64,000 bases of DNA from Psococerastis gibbosa (Eukaryota; Arthropoda; Insecta; Psocodea; Psocidae), in the NCBI GenBank assembly GCA_963971405.1, contig OZ020487.1, positions 16,961,344 through 17,025,343 of the forward strand, written 5' to 3'. The notes under the pieces are model-generated. The model saw only the letters and a list, made by a program, of their open reading frames with translations. It did no database searches and had not been told where the DNA came from. Positions within the stretch are counted from its first letter, which is position 1; every line of letters starts with the position of its first letter. This document shows positions 48,101 to 57,444 of this stretch, piece by piece. Made by a program: the position numbers and the translations under genes.

Positions 48101-48549
48101 AATTCCCGTCTCACCCATCAAAGAAGATAAACTATAATTACCATCCAATCATAGATTTCTTCTCCAGAGACGCCCATCTGACTGATAGGCAATTTCATGT
48201 TCAGTCTTCTCATCGACATCACCAAAAACCAAAACCATCACATATTCATCATGAAGTCAAGCAACAGCAGAGTCAACACCACGAACATAATGTTTTCCTT
48301 GAGACGGATTCTCAGCATCGTCAGCAAAAGCCCTTTCATCATATGCAGCAAAACATGAACATCCAACAAGACATTAGACTTCATCAACAACCATTGGAAA
48401 GGCACCACCAGAAAACAGTTGGAGTAGAGCCCGCAAATAACCAACACCAGCTTTATGCAGAGCGTAAAATGGACTCAGACAATTTGCAATCTGATATTGT
48501 TCGACAGCCAATTGTGCAAAATAATAACGAATGGACCCCAATGCTTTGA
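30102..48549 (+). CDS. Spaetzle/neurotrophin-1-like cystine-knot ligand precursor (874 aa)
   Basis: There are twelve coding exons: 30102-30125, 36907-37012, 40109-40276, 41357-41479, 42073-42330, 43090-43171, 43460-43573, 44579-44737, 45086-45209, 46291-46401, 46741-47303 and 47757-48549. All are GT-AG and in phase; the exon-5 acceptor could be 12 bases further in. Residues 1-19 (MNVVLILTVILLVKIADCG) look like a signal peptide. Residues 20-291 form an acidic, poorly conserved prodomain ending in basic RIQRRR, a likely furin-type site. The Spaetzle domain spans about 305-405, with WKFVVNTGEYTQTLRLEMC and VYNYHRLMSWDEKRGLHMDV, and seven cysteines at 307, 344, 351, 362, 390, 391 and 393, including the SCCSC signature. 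Residues 424-874 are a cysteine-free Pro/Gln/His-rich tail. A C-terminal extension after the knot recalls Drosophila NT1 (spz2) rather than spz. The family binds Toll receptors in immunity and neural development. AATAAA follows at 48622. Confidence 0.93.
30545..30809. mobile_element. hAT-like MITE, CAGGGGCGTAAAGTT ends
   Basis: The left end CAGGGGCGTAAAGTTGGGGG and the right end AACTTTACGCCTCTG are inverted. GGTCTACA flanks the left side (30537-30544) and recurs two bases beyond the right end (30812-30819), so the exact right boundary is uncertain. Internal AAATGCGTAAAACCCTACTA is shared with the 25830 and 33017 elements. Confidence 0.75.
32213..32331 (+). repeat. Single arm of the foldback repeat seen at 48748-49083
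   Basis: ACTAACACAAGTGGGTTTCT and the following 100 bases match 48966-49083 with only a few changes. Here it occurs once, not as an inverted pair, next to a C tract at 32184. Confidence 0.85.
33017..33368. mobile_element. hAT-like MITE, CAGGCGCGGAACTA ends
   Basis: The ends CAGGCGCGGAACTA and TAGATCCGCGCCTG are inverted. The flanks GGTCTGAG (33009-33016) and GACCTGAG (33369-33376) match at six of eight. The interior shares AATAGTGGGGTTATGCGCAT-type phrases with 25830-26064 in the opposite orientation and has runs of G, C and T. Confidence 0.75.
35500..35662. repeat. Tandem duplication, about 86 bp, two copies
   Basis: TTAAAATCATACCGTACCA, GGTTGCCTCTAGCCATTCCT and TATAGCCTATCTATC occur twice in a row, with copies beginning near 35503 and 35589. 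Confidence 0.85.
37125..37565 (-). pseudogene. Non-LTR retrotransposon pol C-terminus, one stop codon
   Basis: One minus-strand frame encodes ATFRMATGHDFL, a TAG at 37335-37337, then KHLHRIGVVDSPLCPLC, FTSKGTAEHLATCD and a basic tail. The order of an RNase H-like segment (TGHDFL..HL.RIG) followed by a CxxC...H....C finger is typical of the end of many LINE proteins. The internal stop and the missing upstream domains mark it as a dead fragment. It lies antisense in the second intron of the spaetzle-like gene. Its 3' end resembles the fragment at 21413-21470. Confidence 0.8.
37988..39019. mobile_element. Non-autonomous DNA transposon, TCCCCTTCGCTCCTGA termini
   Basis: Perfect 16-bp inverted ends (TCCCCTTCGCTCCTGA / TCAGGAGCGAAGGGGA) are flanked by TA at 37986-37987 and 39020-39021. 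Two internal palindromes of the form TGTGCCAC-NN-GTGGCACA occur near 38341 and 38899. A degraded frame at 38411-38941 encodes acidic fragments but no recognisable transposase. The CCCCTTCGC-type end recalls piggyBac-like elements, but the TTAA target is not intact, so the superfamily is uncertain. Confidence 0.75.
39433..39616. mobile_element. hAT-like MITE, CAATGGCGGATCC ends
   Basis: The ends CAATGGCGGATCCA and TGGATCCGCCCTTG are inverted. The flanks GAGCATAG (39425-39432) and GAGCATAT (39617-39624) match at seven of eight. It is the same family as 7541-7696, sharing GTCATGACTCCCCCTAAATT-type phrases, with a run of 11 G's. Confidence 0.85.
40560..41030 (+). repeat. Dispersed repeat with GACAGACAGAC run and TTTGGGTTCCTGGGACC
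   Basis: A GACAGAGCGACAG / GACAGACAGACA run is followed by CATTTTGTAAAAACCACTTT, TTTGGGTTCCTGGGACCTCA and a block ending TATACTACTACGTATAAA. The same order recurs at 63195-63425, and the last block recurs near 60650-60730. Its family is unknown to me; it is probably the end of a retroelement. Confidence 0.6.
43613..43792. mobile_element. hAT-like MITE, CATGGCCGTAGCCAGG ends, two poly-G blocks
   Basis: The ends CATGGCCGTAGCCAGG and CCTGGCCACGGCCTTG are inverted. The flanks AGTGCCGA (43605-43612) and AGTGCCAA (43793-43800) match at seven of eight. TTTCGGGGGGGG occurs twice, 110 bases apart. It lies in the intron after coding exon 7 of the spaetzle-like gene. Confidence 0.85.
43853..44040 (+). 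repeat. Dispersed repeat with a 60-codon open frame
   Basis: This is the plus-strand counterpart of 600-788. One frame, open from 43847 to 44038, reads KIRDHHDNLEI, KREVVLLPNHCLRVFNQDVL and SPSFYLPLEYYMQK. Conservation of KI.D.H.NL and S.SFYLPL between the two copies suggests descent from a coding sequence. It lies within a spaetzle intron but has no splice sites in the right phase to be an exon of that gene. Confidence 0.5.
44193..44366. mobile_element. hAT-like MITE, CAAGGACGGAT ends
   Basis: The ends CAAGGACGGATACA and GGATCCGTCCCTG are inverted. The flanks GTATCGCC (44185-44192) and GTGTCGCC (44367-44374) match at seven of eight. Runs of C lie near both ends. It belongs with 22768-22974. 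Confidence 0.85.
45299..45538. mobile_element. hAT-like MITE, CATGGGCATAGC ends
   Basis: CATGGGCATAGCTAG and TGGCTACGCCTCTG are imperfect inverted ends. The flanks CCATTATC and TCATTCTC match at six of eight. It has a run of 14 G's and lies in the intron before coding exon 10 of the spaetzle-like gene. Confidence 0.6.
45770..45920 (+). mobile_element. SINE-like repeat (family B), copy 1
   Basis: It shares GAGACGTGTCGTAACTCAA, CAGAGGCGACTGAAGAGG and a CGATTAACCTTTTTTTAAA 3' end with 57445-57617 and 58655-58825. About 150 bases, non-coding. Confidence 0.75.
47372..47440 (-). mobile_element. SINE family A, 3'-end fragment
   Basis: AATAAATAAATATTGACTTT, GGTTCTATTACTAAGCC and CTTAGCAGAGTTAG match the 3' portion of the SINE at 1845-2074. 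The head is absent, consistent with 5' truncation. Confidence 0.65.
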
Positions 48550-48621
48550 TAGTTCTCTCGTCAAATTTTATTGGAGAAAATGAGAATTGTTGCACCTATT
48601 GATGGCATGCAATTAAGTTAC

Positions 48622-48627
48622 AATAAA
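48622..48627 (+). terminator. Polyadenylation signal of the spaetzle-like gene
   Basis: AATAAA occurs 73 bases after the TGA stop and is the first canonical signal downstream of the last coding exon. Confidence 0.6.
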
Positions 48628-48747
48628 CCAAACCAAAAAATGTTTAAAGTCACAGAATGTACTGTGCCATGGGTGCTATACTGTACCACATACATACAGA
48701 GGTTAAATAATTAGATTACTCGTGACTTCGTGGTATTTCATTTTAAT

Positions 48748-49083
48748 AAACAAAAAATAACAAAAACTTAGAGTTTTAGAAAAACTTGTTATAACAACCC
48801 GAATTAGTAAAACCCAAATAATCGTTAAGAAATTAACTTTGTCTAAGAACATTTGCATCTTCTCCTCGAGTTAAGCAAGTCTCAAATCGCAGATAAGGTG
48901 TAACTGTGCTAGTGGGTTTCCCTCTGTAGATGGCAGTTCTTGCCGAAAGCGCTCAGGGTTTTATACTAACACAAGTGGGTTTCTTAGACAAAGTTAATTT
49001 CTTAACGATTATTTGGGTTTTACTAATTCGGGTTGTTATAACAAGTTTTTCTAAAACTCTAAGTTTTTGTTATTTTTTGTTTA
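48748..49083. mobile_element. Foldback element with identical 100-base arms
   Basis: The arms 48748-48848 and about 48983-49083 are inverted and appear identical by eye over about 100 bases (TAAACAAAAAATAACAAAAA ... ACTTTGTCTAAG). The spacer is about 135 bases. A single copy of the arm lies at 32213-32331. No coding capacity. It lies just beyond the polyadenylation signal of the spaetzle-like gene. Confidence 0.85.
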
Positions 49084-50115
49084 TACAGAGGTTTATTGTT
49101 TCACTTTCTTCCTTCTATACAGCAACAACGGTTGTTGATCTGACTGACGGATTATAGAGAATATTAAAATTAACAACATTAATAAATTCAAGTCTGAATT
49201 CAAATGGATAAAATAGGTACAATAGGCAACGGTACATCCAATTTTAACTATATGCTCAGGGACTGAATGTACGGTACGCTTTTCCAAGAAATGCAATACA
49301 ACTATTGTACTGTGTTATTACATGTTTTGTGAAACTATTCTTCTTCATTGCATGGTAATTTATTATATTATTTATTTAACATGTTTTATTTCAATGTCTT
49401 TTTTATAATACTTCTGGTGACGCGATGCCTAAAACGCCATTGCTACGACAAAGAAATTGACATTTTCATTGGCAGAATAATCGTGCTGTGCAATACTGTA
49501 AATATAGGCTATGCCTATAGTAGTATTGACCAGCATTAGGCGTACTCCATACTACAGCATATTCTTTAAGCACCACGCCACAGCATGCCTGCTCGCAAGA
49601 AGTACGGTGCCCTATGCCTACATACTGCACAATTCGACATAACGCAATGCCTATAATCGCCATTAGCTGATGTCAAAACAGCCCAAGCCGCAAGTGCGTA
49701 TTAATTCCAATGTAGCCTATATATAATAAAGGGCTCAAAATATAGTATAAAAAAGAAGTACTTTGGGGCACTTATGATTTACCAGATAGGTATGGGAAAT
49801 TCAGTGGTTACAAAATTGTGGCGTGAATTTATAAAATTGTATAATTTATGAACAGCCAGAACTGAATACTCAAATAACAATGCATAAAATACATACTGTA
49901 CATTTTAAAAACATGTATAATTTTCAATTATTCACTAGCTCGGCTTCAAATAGTTTGTGGGCAACACATACCGTAATAAAATATATTAATTAGGGATCAG
50001 GGGCGGTATTTCAACCAAGTAGGTAGGTATGTTCTATGGCCAAATGGTCGTATATAATGTATCTCTCATGAATAATGTAGGTACTGTACGTAAATGTACA
50101 TTTTCATTATTTAAG
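49084..50115. other. Convergent intergenic spacer
   Basis: The spacer between the 3' ends of the spaetzle-like (+) and acidic-repeat (-) genes is AT-rich, with only short open frames. I see no conserved feature in it. Confidence 0.6.
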
Positions 50116-53100
50116 TTAGTTCATTTCAGATGGGCTGGTAGTGAGCCTTGGAAATATTGAGCTTTCGGAAGGAAATGAGGCGTAAGTCTGACTGGCCTGT
50201 ATATTAACGGTTTCTTCTTCCCCTGCTTCCTCAGTGTCTTCAGAGCTACTGTCGTCGACTTCAGAGGGAGATAATGTTGATTTCAAAGCAGGATGAACAT
50301 ATTGGTTTTGTATATTAGGCTTATGTTTCGATTCTTCAGAACTAGCAGAAGCGCCAGCAGAAACAGATGTAGAACTAGTGCGTTTTGGAGGCCTTGAAAG
50401 TTTTTTAGTCACACTGCCAGCTAGTTCTTCCTTTTCACCGATATCTTCATCAATCTTTGTAGTTAGTTTTGGACCAGTCGTCAGTGAGTTTTGCTTGTGT
50501 TGAGCTTCAGTACTAGGGATAACGGGGCATGGTGAGCTGGTCTCAATGCTTGATACATATTCTTGTTCGCTACCTTCTTCCTTGTCGGTCCCCTTTGCTT
50601 CTTCATATGTTCCTTCTTCGTTTTTGCGTGTTGTGTACTCATTACCATCGCAATCTTCAAAGTATTTGCCCTTTGATAGTAGTAGTCGAAGATATGCGCA
50701 CAATTTGGGGAACTTTTCTATGCTGACTTCTTCCCCGTGAATAATTTTTGATACAATTTGAAAAGCATTCCAACTGTCAATGTCAGGAAATTGTGGATAT
50801 TCTAGTGTTGGTAGAGAGTCCTGTTCATGCTCCATGTCTGACACATCTTTCTCGGATGGTGATGTTGTGTCAGCGCAGCCTGCTAAATTGTCGTTGTTAA
50901 ATGAACTTGGTAATTCATCTTGGGGCTGAGCCGCTGTGTTGCCGTCCCATTCACTACTAAACTGTTCTGAATATAGGGGAGCCGGTTTATACTCCAATTT
51001 GGGGTACATTTCATACTTCTGAACGTTCTGTTCATCATATTCTTCGCAGGATGGTTTAGTTGTTTCTTCGTTGTTGTAATAAGAAGTCTTTAAGGAATCG
51101 ATTAAAGCAGTTAATATTCCCCAGCCTGATTCAGGCTGCTCTGACCCAATTGGATCTCCTGTATTAATTAAAGGAGTACTATCTGTGAACTGTTGAGGGT
51201 TGTCAGTGGAACAATTTTCACATATTTCGCTTTCTGTTAGAAGTTCAACAGGAATCGAAATGTTATGCTTTACATCGTCAGTCCCTTTTATGATGTTGAT
51301 AAGGTCGAAAATACTATCCCAAATGTTCGATGTTTCTTGAGTTTGAATTGTTACTTCTTCTGTGGTAGAGCAGTGTTCACAACTATCTCCACTTTCAGGC
51401 TTGTCAATTTTTTTAGGAGATGGTATAAAGGCACCATTAATACTGGGCTGTCTATCGTCAGGTTCTTCTGTACCAAATATGTTCATCAGTTCAAAAAAAT
51501 TCTCCCAGTTACTTGCAGGCTGATCTATTTGTGTTTGTGATTTGTCAGTGGTTACTTCGCTCTCAGGGAAGCTATCGGTTAAACAATCTTCACAAATCTC
51601 ACTTTTTGTTGATTGCTTATTAAGCTTATTTTCCAATTGCAATACATCAATATTTTTTGTTTCAGGGGCAATTGTCTTAATTATTTTGATTACGTCGTTA
51701 AGTTTCACGCATTTGTTATCTATTTCTGGAATTTGAATAAATTCATCTGTTATAACTTCAGGCAGGTTCTCAGCTACTTTTTCAGGAGTTGGTTCAGGCT
51801 TATGATGGTTTTTTGATATTTTGTTTCGAGGAACTATTGTCTTTATTGTATCAATAATTTCTATAAATTTCCACAAGTAACTCACTGTCTCTTCATTTTG
51901 AGTCGCAACTTCCGTAGTAATCTCTGGTAGATAATCAATTGCTACTTTAGAATCAGAAGCAATGGAACAATTTTCGCACCTCTCTTCACTTTCAATTCCA
52001 ATATTGTCATGAATTGTTGGCGTTTTTGCTTCCGGCGCTAATGTCTCTTTTGTGTCACGTATTTTAAAAAGTGGTCCCCATGGATTTTGTGACTCATTTT
52101 TGAACGTAGCTTCATCTATGGCAATTTCAGATGCATCATCAGTAATTAATTTAGAATTAGTAACTTTTCCGTTGACACAATCTCCGCAGCTATCATTTGC
52201 AGTAATATCGTCATTAAATATCGGTGTTTCACTCTCCTGAATAGTTGACTTTATTAAACCAAGTAGCTCTAAAATATTCCCCCAGTTGCTCGCAGACAAT
52301 TCTGTTTGATTCACAAAGTCTCCTGTAATGTCGGATGAATCATCAGTCGTAACATGAGAATTGTTGGCTTTTTCACTGGAACAATCTCCACAGCTCTGAT
52401 CACTTTCAGGTGAATGACCTGAAGTAATATCGTCATTGATAACTCGTGTTTCGCTTTCTGAGATGGTTGACTTTAATAAGTCAATTAGTAGCTCAAAACT
52501 TTCTCCCCATTTGCTCGCTGACTCTTCTGTTTGAATCGCATTGTCTGTAGTATTATAAGGTAGATTGTCAATCGTTTTGGGAGAATCAGAGACTTTTTCA
52601 ATGGGGCAATCTTCACAGCTCTTATTACTTTCAGTTTTATGGTCCCCATCCTCAAGTAACAATTTATCATTATTTCCTTGTGCTTTGTTTCCAGGATCTG
52701 TTGTCTTAAAAATATTGATTAATTCTATAAATTTACCACCCCAGTTACTCACGAAATCTTCTGTTCCGTCTGAAACATCGGGCATAGTCTCAGATGAATT
52801 ATTAACCGCAAGTTGAGAAGCATCAACTTTCTCCAAGGCGCAATCATCACAATTACCACCATGGCTTACAACATTTTTTATATTGTCGGAAACGTCTGGC
52901 CTTATATGTCCATCTCCTAGGGGATACACATGGTGAATTAATTTTATGGCGTCAGCAAGTATTTTCATATAATCCACACTCAAAGGGGGTTGGTTAATTT
53001 CGGTATTTGATTTTATTTCGTTCAATGGAAGAATAGCCTCTTCATTATCCGAGTCTGTTGGTAAACTTATTGAATTTCCTGGGAAACAGTCATCACAGTC

Positions 53101-55366
53101 CTCTTCAGTAAAAATGTCTTCATCTTTCGTGTTCAATTGTGTATTTTTGTCTGAGCAATATTCAGAATCACACATCGATGCAGTTAAATCGTCTAATTCA
53201 GGTTTAGGCTTGTTGCCCGATTTATGACTATTACTACATGGGTGAAGGCTGGACTCACTCATAACTGCAGATAAAATTTTGGTAAGTAATGAGTAGGTTC
53301 CCTTCCTTGCATGAGATTCGTCGTTTTGTTGTATGACTGTTATAATGTTTTGAATTGGTGATAAGTTGTGTCCGTATCGATTGAGCTGATTCTTGGCTGA
53401 TTGGTTGCTGTCGCCACTGCCAGGGTTTAACAGTGATCCCAGTAGACATGGGAAGTTTTGTGAGACTGAAATTAAATAATAGCTCGGTCATAAAAATGTC
53501 GATAGTTGAATGTAAAATCTAACATAAGAAAAATTACGTTACAGCAATCCAGCAGGCAATCAAATTTATGCGAATTGTATCTCCACCAAATGGCGCAGTT
53601 TAGCTATATTGGATACAGTATTTATATATTACATAAAGTGCTTATTCTAATTCTTATAGTATGGTCTTCTTATTCACTGTAAATGAAAGCCCGCATATAC
53701 ACTTTCATATTTTACAATATTATGAATGTATGAAAAGAGAAATACAATACAGAGTGAGCCAATGTTATTGTACAATATAAACCTCGATACCGAGATTCCT
53801 ATATAGGCTCACTCACATTTGAATATTTGATAGAACAACTGGATGGTTCATACAATCGTGTAGACTCCGCATACATTTGATACATGATACAAATGAACAA
53901 AGAATTGAATAGAATAGAATGACTTACGCCACTTTGGAGTTTTGGGGTGCTTGGGGCATAAACTGTCGGAGTAAGTATTAGAGTCTTCCCCCAGGACAAT
54001 GATGGCGACATTGGGCTTGCAGATGTGTTCCTGAGCATATTCACATTCACTCTTCCTTTTTTGTGATTGACTGTGACCTGTGGATATCCGTTCAGTCACC
54101 ATTAAAATGATTGCAGCCTAAAACATGATTTACTTCATTACTAACAAAACCATTTTGAATATGTATAGGCTACAGTACCTACTCTACATTACAATATCTT
54201 CGCGGGTTTTTACTTCTTTGTAGCGAATATCATGGAACCATACTGCAAGGATTCAATAGCAGGCCAGCTTATTATAACTTATAGTAGTTTACAAGAATAC
54301 GTAGAAAGGAATTCGTGGTGGATAAACGGTTCAAATATTTTGTAGATGTCACAGGCTTTCTGTGGAATGGCCAATAGTCCATTTGCAAAATTTCGTAGAC
54401 TTAAAATAAATTGTCGTAACAATCATTTATAAAAATGTTGTATCAAAATGTTTACATAATAGGCTAATTGTCAGTAGTGGTAGGTATAGTCTAACTTAAC
54501 CTGTCCAAGACCCAGAGCATTATTCACCTTTATAACTTCCTCCTAATTTTCTACAGTTCCAGAAAGATGACCTACCAGCACAAAATCGTGTAGGCGTTAT
54601 TGAGTAGGATACACTGTATCATAATTGCTTCAAGGGTAGAAGGTTGATGAAGTTAACGATATCTATAACCTACTGTGCACTGTGTACACTATTTTCATCC
54701 ATTTCCTATTTGTCTCTCTCTCTCTTCAAGTTACAGCCGGATGATGGCTGGTTGGCAGCAACATATTGCAGCGATGTCTCCAGTCTCCGCGATTTTGACA
54801 TGCCCTCTTCAGCTCCACATAGGACGTTATCCCCAAATCATTTTTAACTTGTTGGAGATATTCGTTTCGTGGCCGTCCCCGTCGATTTACGCCTTCTATT
54901 GTCCCTTCAATGATGCAGCTGACTAAGTTATCATGCCGAAGTAAATGTCTGATCCAGCGTGTCTAGACCCACCTTTTACTCGTCTTCGAAGGAAGACCTT
55001 ATATTGTAGCCTACTTCCTTTTATGAATTGCACTCAATAATGATTTTTTTTAAATTACGTCAATTATACACAATAAAGGCCAACACTACTTGCAATATTC
55101 AGGAATATTTAGAACGAAATAAATGAATAAATAATATTGATTCGCAATATGTATAGTACTAATATATAGTACAATACATTAAATTAATGCTTTGTCGAAA
55201 GACTCAGCATTGTAGTGTTGAACTAAAGCCTGTACGATCCTATAGCCAGTAGGCTGTCTAATATACAATAGATTACTCTAAATGATTCTGCGTTAAAATG
55301 CCTTTTCATCTGACAATTTGGTTTGCAAAATGAAATACAAAGACAACTCACATGAAAAATCCACAT
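50116..55366 (-). CDS. Secreted acidic CxxC/W repeat protein (1117 aa), unrecognised
   Basis: Three coding exons on the minus strand, 55366-55352 (MWIFH), 54117-53928 and 53264-50116, have GT-AG junctions and close exactly in frame (3354 bases). The methionine at 53262 is therefore internal. MWIFHAAIILMV resembles a signal peptide, implying secretion. Residues about 25-60 hold CEYAQEHIC and LGEDSNTYSDSLC, reminiscent of a Kazal domain but lacking one cysteine. From about 110 to 810 the chain consists of about nine degenerate 75-90-residue repeats. Each has a CxxC (CDDC, CEDC, CGDC, CENC, CEHC), a Ser/Thr/Asp/Glu-rich stretch, and a segment such as SNWG-KFIELINIFKTT or SKWGESFELLIDLLKST. The C-terminus is Ser/Glu-rich. 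I know no family with this layout. The first exon is inferred from phase and hydrophobicity; the other two are firmer. Confidence 0.8.
54726..54959 (-). pseudogene. Non-LTR retrotransposon C-terminal fragment
   Basis: The minus strand reads RWIRHLLRHDNLVSCIIEGT, then IEGVNRRGRPRNEYLQQVKN and YVELKRACQNRGDWR, ending in TGA. This is the standard C-terminal segment of many LINE endonuclease-reverse transcriptases (W.GH.LRHD.L...IEG...G.RGRGRPR). It is related to but distinct from 56548-56934, and lies in the first intron of the acidic-repeat gene in the same orientation. Confidence 0.85.
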
Positions 55367-55604
55367 ATCCGCAGTCTAATTTACTTGTAGGCAAGACTCT
55401 TATACGTACACTACAACATTTCATAAGCAATGAAAGAATTTAGCAGGGGCGACCATATCTACGGAATGATTATGCAATTACTATTACAATATTATTAAAA
55501 AGTGAGAGATTAAAATACTAATATACAACAGGCACCTCCTAGTCTCCTACGCCGCAAAGTGATACCAATTATTTTTTTTAATAAGTAAGCTGACGCCTGA
55601 CCTA

Positions 55605-55748
55605 AGGCGGGGTTTACACATACGTCAATGGTCAATGGTAAATGTGGTATTGACGTTTTAGCAGACATTAAAGACATACTAAAAATGTTTGCTACCACGT
55701 CAAAACCATATTTACCATTGACCATTGACGTATGTGGAAACCCCGCCT
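55605..55748. mobile_element. Hairpin MITE with TA duplication
   Basis: The ends AGGCGGGGTTTACACATACG and its near-inverse, with TA on both sides (55603-55604 and 55749-55750), bound a 144-bp near-palindrome. The core GCAGACATTAAAGACATACT matches those of 27773-27926 and 789-1174 in one orientation or the other. TA duplication and long inverted repeats fit a Tc1/mariner-type non-autonomous element. It lies about 240 bases upstream of the acidic-repeat gene's inferred first coding exon. Confidence 0.9.
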
Positions 55749-56547
55749 TACGCAATTAAAACCGTCACAAACAGGAAACATCATCATCAAAATTAAGCAA
55801 TTAACTGGGTCTGAAAGGCTTGAAAATTGGTGGTACGATTTCACATTTTTCACATTACAGAAAAAATTCAAATTACAAAAGAAATATCGCCGACATAGCA
55901 AATGAAATAAAATAATTTTGTCAAGTATCACTAAAAGCGTCAGGCTATAGACATACAATACAATATTACTGAAATAGTCTACATAGGTTGTAATTTGTTG
56001 AGCAGTTCTGCTGCCCCCCTCCCCCCCCCCTTAAGACCTTTGGTGCGCCCTACCTTGTCTCATTATTTCATATTTTTTATGAGTGATAGTCAATAGTTGA
56101 AAGAGAAGAAAAACAGTTTGTAGCATAAATAATAAAAAGTAAGCTAATGGAAAACGTAGGTACCAGTCTACTACCCTGGTACTACCAGAATAAAGTAACA
56201 GTAGAAGTAGCATGTCATTGTCTCAAACTTTTATTAAGACATATCTCAGTACAACAGATTTTAGATGTAAGATCAAGCATAAAGCTGAAATACTGGGATG
56301 ATTTAAATTCAGCTCTAAGTTTTTTTTAGCACAAGCCTGGAACTAGGAGTAGAAGTGCGCCCCCAGCAATCTTCCCCCCCCCCCCTGTGCACCCCGGGGG
56401 TTGCGGGGGGTGTTATTTATGCCATTGCAAGAGCGCCCGCACTACAGCCGAGAGCCGATAGTATTGGTCGCACTGCTACAGGACCAAACTTGGTAATGTG
56501 CACAGCGTTGGCAGGAGAACATGGTGGGACATGATAACGCGCTGAGA

Positions 56548-56934
56548 CTAAACCAGTCCGGTATGCAGCAAACCTTTCCACCTCCTTCTCCACTCCTCCC
56601 TGTCTTGGGCCGTTCTCTTGAGTTCCAAGTAGGTTCCGCATCTCATATCTTTCTTGAGGTCTTCTGCATACGCCTTCTTTGGTCCTCCTCTTGCATTGGT
56701 GCCTTCGATTGTGTCTTCTATTATGGTCCTTAAGAGTCCTTCTTGTCTGATCAGGTGACCCATCCATTTTGCTCTTCTCACCGAAATGGAGGTAATGAGG
56801 GATCTTTTATCGTTGATCCTTTGAAGTACCTCTTCGTTCGTTATGTGGTCTCTCCAAGATATTTTCAACATTAAAAGAAATACTCGTCTAAATTCTGTTG
56901 TACAGTATGTGGTCGTCACACCTATTGGCCCCAA
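56548..56934 (-). pseudogene. Non-LTR retrotransposon C-terminal fragment
   Basis: One 128-codon frame reads ISWRDHITNEEVLQRINDKR, then RRAKWMGHLIRQEGLLRTII, then ARGGPKKAYAEDLKKDMRCG and AQDREEWRRRWKGLL. This is the typical LINE reverse transcriptase C-terminus. It is open to its natural stop, but the polymerase and endonuclease domains are absent, so the copy is 5'-truncated. Confidence 0.9.
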
Positions 56935-57155
56935 TAGCTTAACTTAATTTACGTTTGCCTTTATTTTGCTAGCATTATTGAATAATATCTTAATCTCGGA
57001 CATGATACATTTTTTTCTGTTCCTGCGGGGGCGTATACTAAATTTCCAATGAGTCAGGCCTGAAGCAGTTGCCTCAATGACCTCATGGCGCCCATCAGAA
57101 CCAAAATTCTACTTTGAATAGTCCACAATGTTTGCAAGAGCCTATTAAGAGTGTA

Positions 57156-57431
57156 CAGCCCGTAGGAAATTGGCAGCCCGAAATTTATTACTTTTATTTT
57201 TTATTTAATTAACTAAGCAAGTCGATCGATTATACGTGAAAAGTAATTGTTTATCAAATATTATCATGTTTATGAAAAACCTACAATTTCGAATACTAAA
57301 AATACCTCATTATATGATTCATGAAGTAGTCTTCTACAACTTTAATGAGCCAAATCATTAATAACATGCGTAGTTCATTAAATAAATAATAAAAAGTATT
57401 AAATTTCGGGCTGCCAATTTCCTACGGGCTG
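57156..57431. mobile_element. Non-autonomous DNA element with inverted CAGCCCGTAGGAAATTGGC ends
   Basis: CAGCCCGTAGGAAATTGGCA and CCCGAAATTTA at the left are exactly inverted at the right end (57398-57431). The 276-bp element is AT-rich and non-coding. No clear target duplication was seen. A family-B SINE lies directly downstream. Confidence 0.8.
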
Positions 57432-57444
57432 CACACACTTAAGT

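Noticed and set aside
50529-52816. Plus-strand open frames opposite the acidic-repeat exon
   Set aside because: Short, without motifs, and fully explained as antisense of the 3.1-kb exon.
53255-53491. Minus-strand open frame overlapping the start of the acidic-repeat exon
   Set aside because: It lies in the intron between 53264 and 53928, in another frame, and has no conserved motif; the exon junction joins cleanly in phase without it.
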